Assembly: GCA_028868335.1 (NCBI GenBank)
Contig: JAGWUU010000192.1
Coordinates: forward strand, 1-6,131
DNA length: 6,131 nt
Source: Sphingomonadales bacterium
Lineage (GTDB): Bacteria > Pseudomonadota > Alphaproteobacteria > Sphingomonadales > Sphingomonadaceae
Direction of reading: 5' to 3'
In this document: piece by piece, positions 6,057 through 6,131 of the stretch
Layout: the number at the start of each line of letters is the position of its first letter
Position numbering within the stretch: position 1 is the first letter of the stretch
Program-made: the position numbers and the translations under genes
Notes under the pieces: generated by a model
What the model was told of the DNA's origin: nothing
Databases searched by the model: none
Seen by the model: the letters and a program-made list of their open reading frames with translations, nothing else

Positions 6057-6131
6057 TTACTCTCCCTGATTTTCGCCGACCGACAACTTGGGCTTCTCGC
6101 CCGGTCCGACGGTGAACACGTCGCGCCACTC
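6057..6131 (-). CDS. C-terminal end of an unidentified gene (partial)
   Basis: A frame open from the window edge encodes 24 residues, starting EWRDVFTVGPG and ending SVGENQGE, and stops with TAA at 6057-6059. The stop lies 2 bp before the isochorismatase-family ATG, and its last codons contain that gene's ribosome binding site. This is the usual geometry of a genuine upstream operon member. The tail is charged and hydrophilic. It is too short for me to assign a family. Confidence 0.65.
   Translation of the reverse strand, partial: EWRDVFTVGPGEKPKLSVGENQGE
6060..6067 (-). promoter_or_regulatory. Ribosome binding site inside the end of the upstream gene
   Basis: AGGGAGAG overlaps the last codons (Gly-Glu-stop) of the preceding gene. 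Its GGAG core lies 7 nt before the ATG at 6054. The arrangement suggests translational coupling of the two genes. Confidence 0.8.

Overview
The window is GC-rich DNA (except for one AT-richer gap) that reads as an alphaproteobacterial chromosome, most like a sphingomonad (Novosphingobium, Sphingobium or Sphingopyxis type). That placement rests on protein style, codon use and the Gram-negative envelope proteins, and is an inference. No rRNA, tRNA, transposase, CRISPR array or phage gene was seen.

Layout: positions 1-1695 hold a rightward pair, a small predicted outer-membrane beta-barrel protein with a GTG start (79-801), followed after 18 bp by a cytoplasmic alpha/beta-hydrolase (820-1695). 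Positions 1696-1956 are a 261-bp gap between convergent genes. It is AT-richer than its surroundings and contains a perfect 18-bp palindrome, a degenerate second copy of it, another inverted repeat and two small hairpins. From the right edge, a leftward cluster runs back towards this gap: the 3' end of an unidentified gene (6057-6131), an isochorismatase-family (YcaC-like) hydrolase (5413-6054), an exported type-B carboxylesterase (3812-5323), an aldo/keto reductase (2790-3785) and a tyrosine-phosphatase-like protein with an HCxAGKDRTG active site (1957-2736).

The leftward genes are closely spaced (gaps of 2, 89, 26 and 53 nt) and probably form one operon whose promoter lies beyond the right edge. 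An extra promoter in the 89-nt gap cannot be excluded. A secreted esterase, a cysteine hydrolase and an NADPH-dependent reductase together suggest catabolism or detoxification of an ester-containing compound; the substrate cannot be read from the sequence. The phosphatase is the odd member, and it is separated from the reductase gene by an 8-bp GC-only inverted repeat. The barrel/hydrolase pair could likewise couple uptake to hydrolysis, but this is inference from adjacency.

I do not see a clearly new biological system. The most interesting non-coding signal is the operator-like palindrome in the convergent gap, where no intact gene starts. The most interesting gene-level observations are the composition of the leftward operon and the Asp in place of the usual Glu of the esterase triad.
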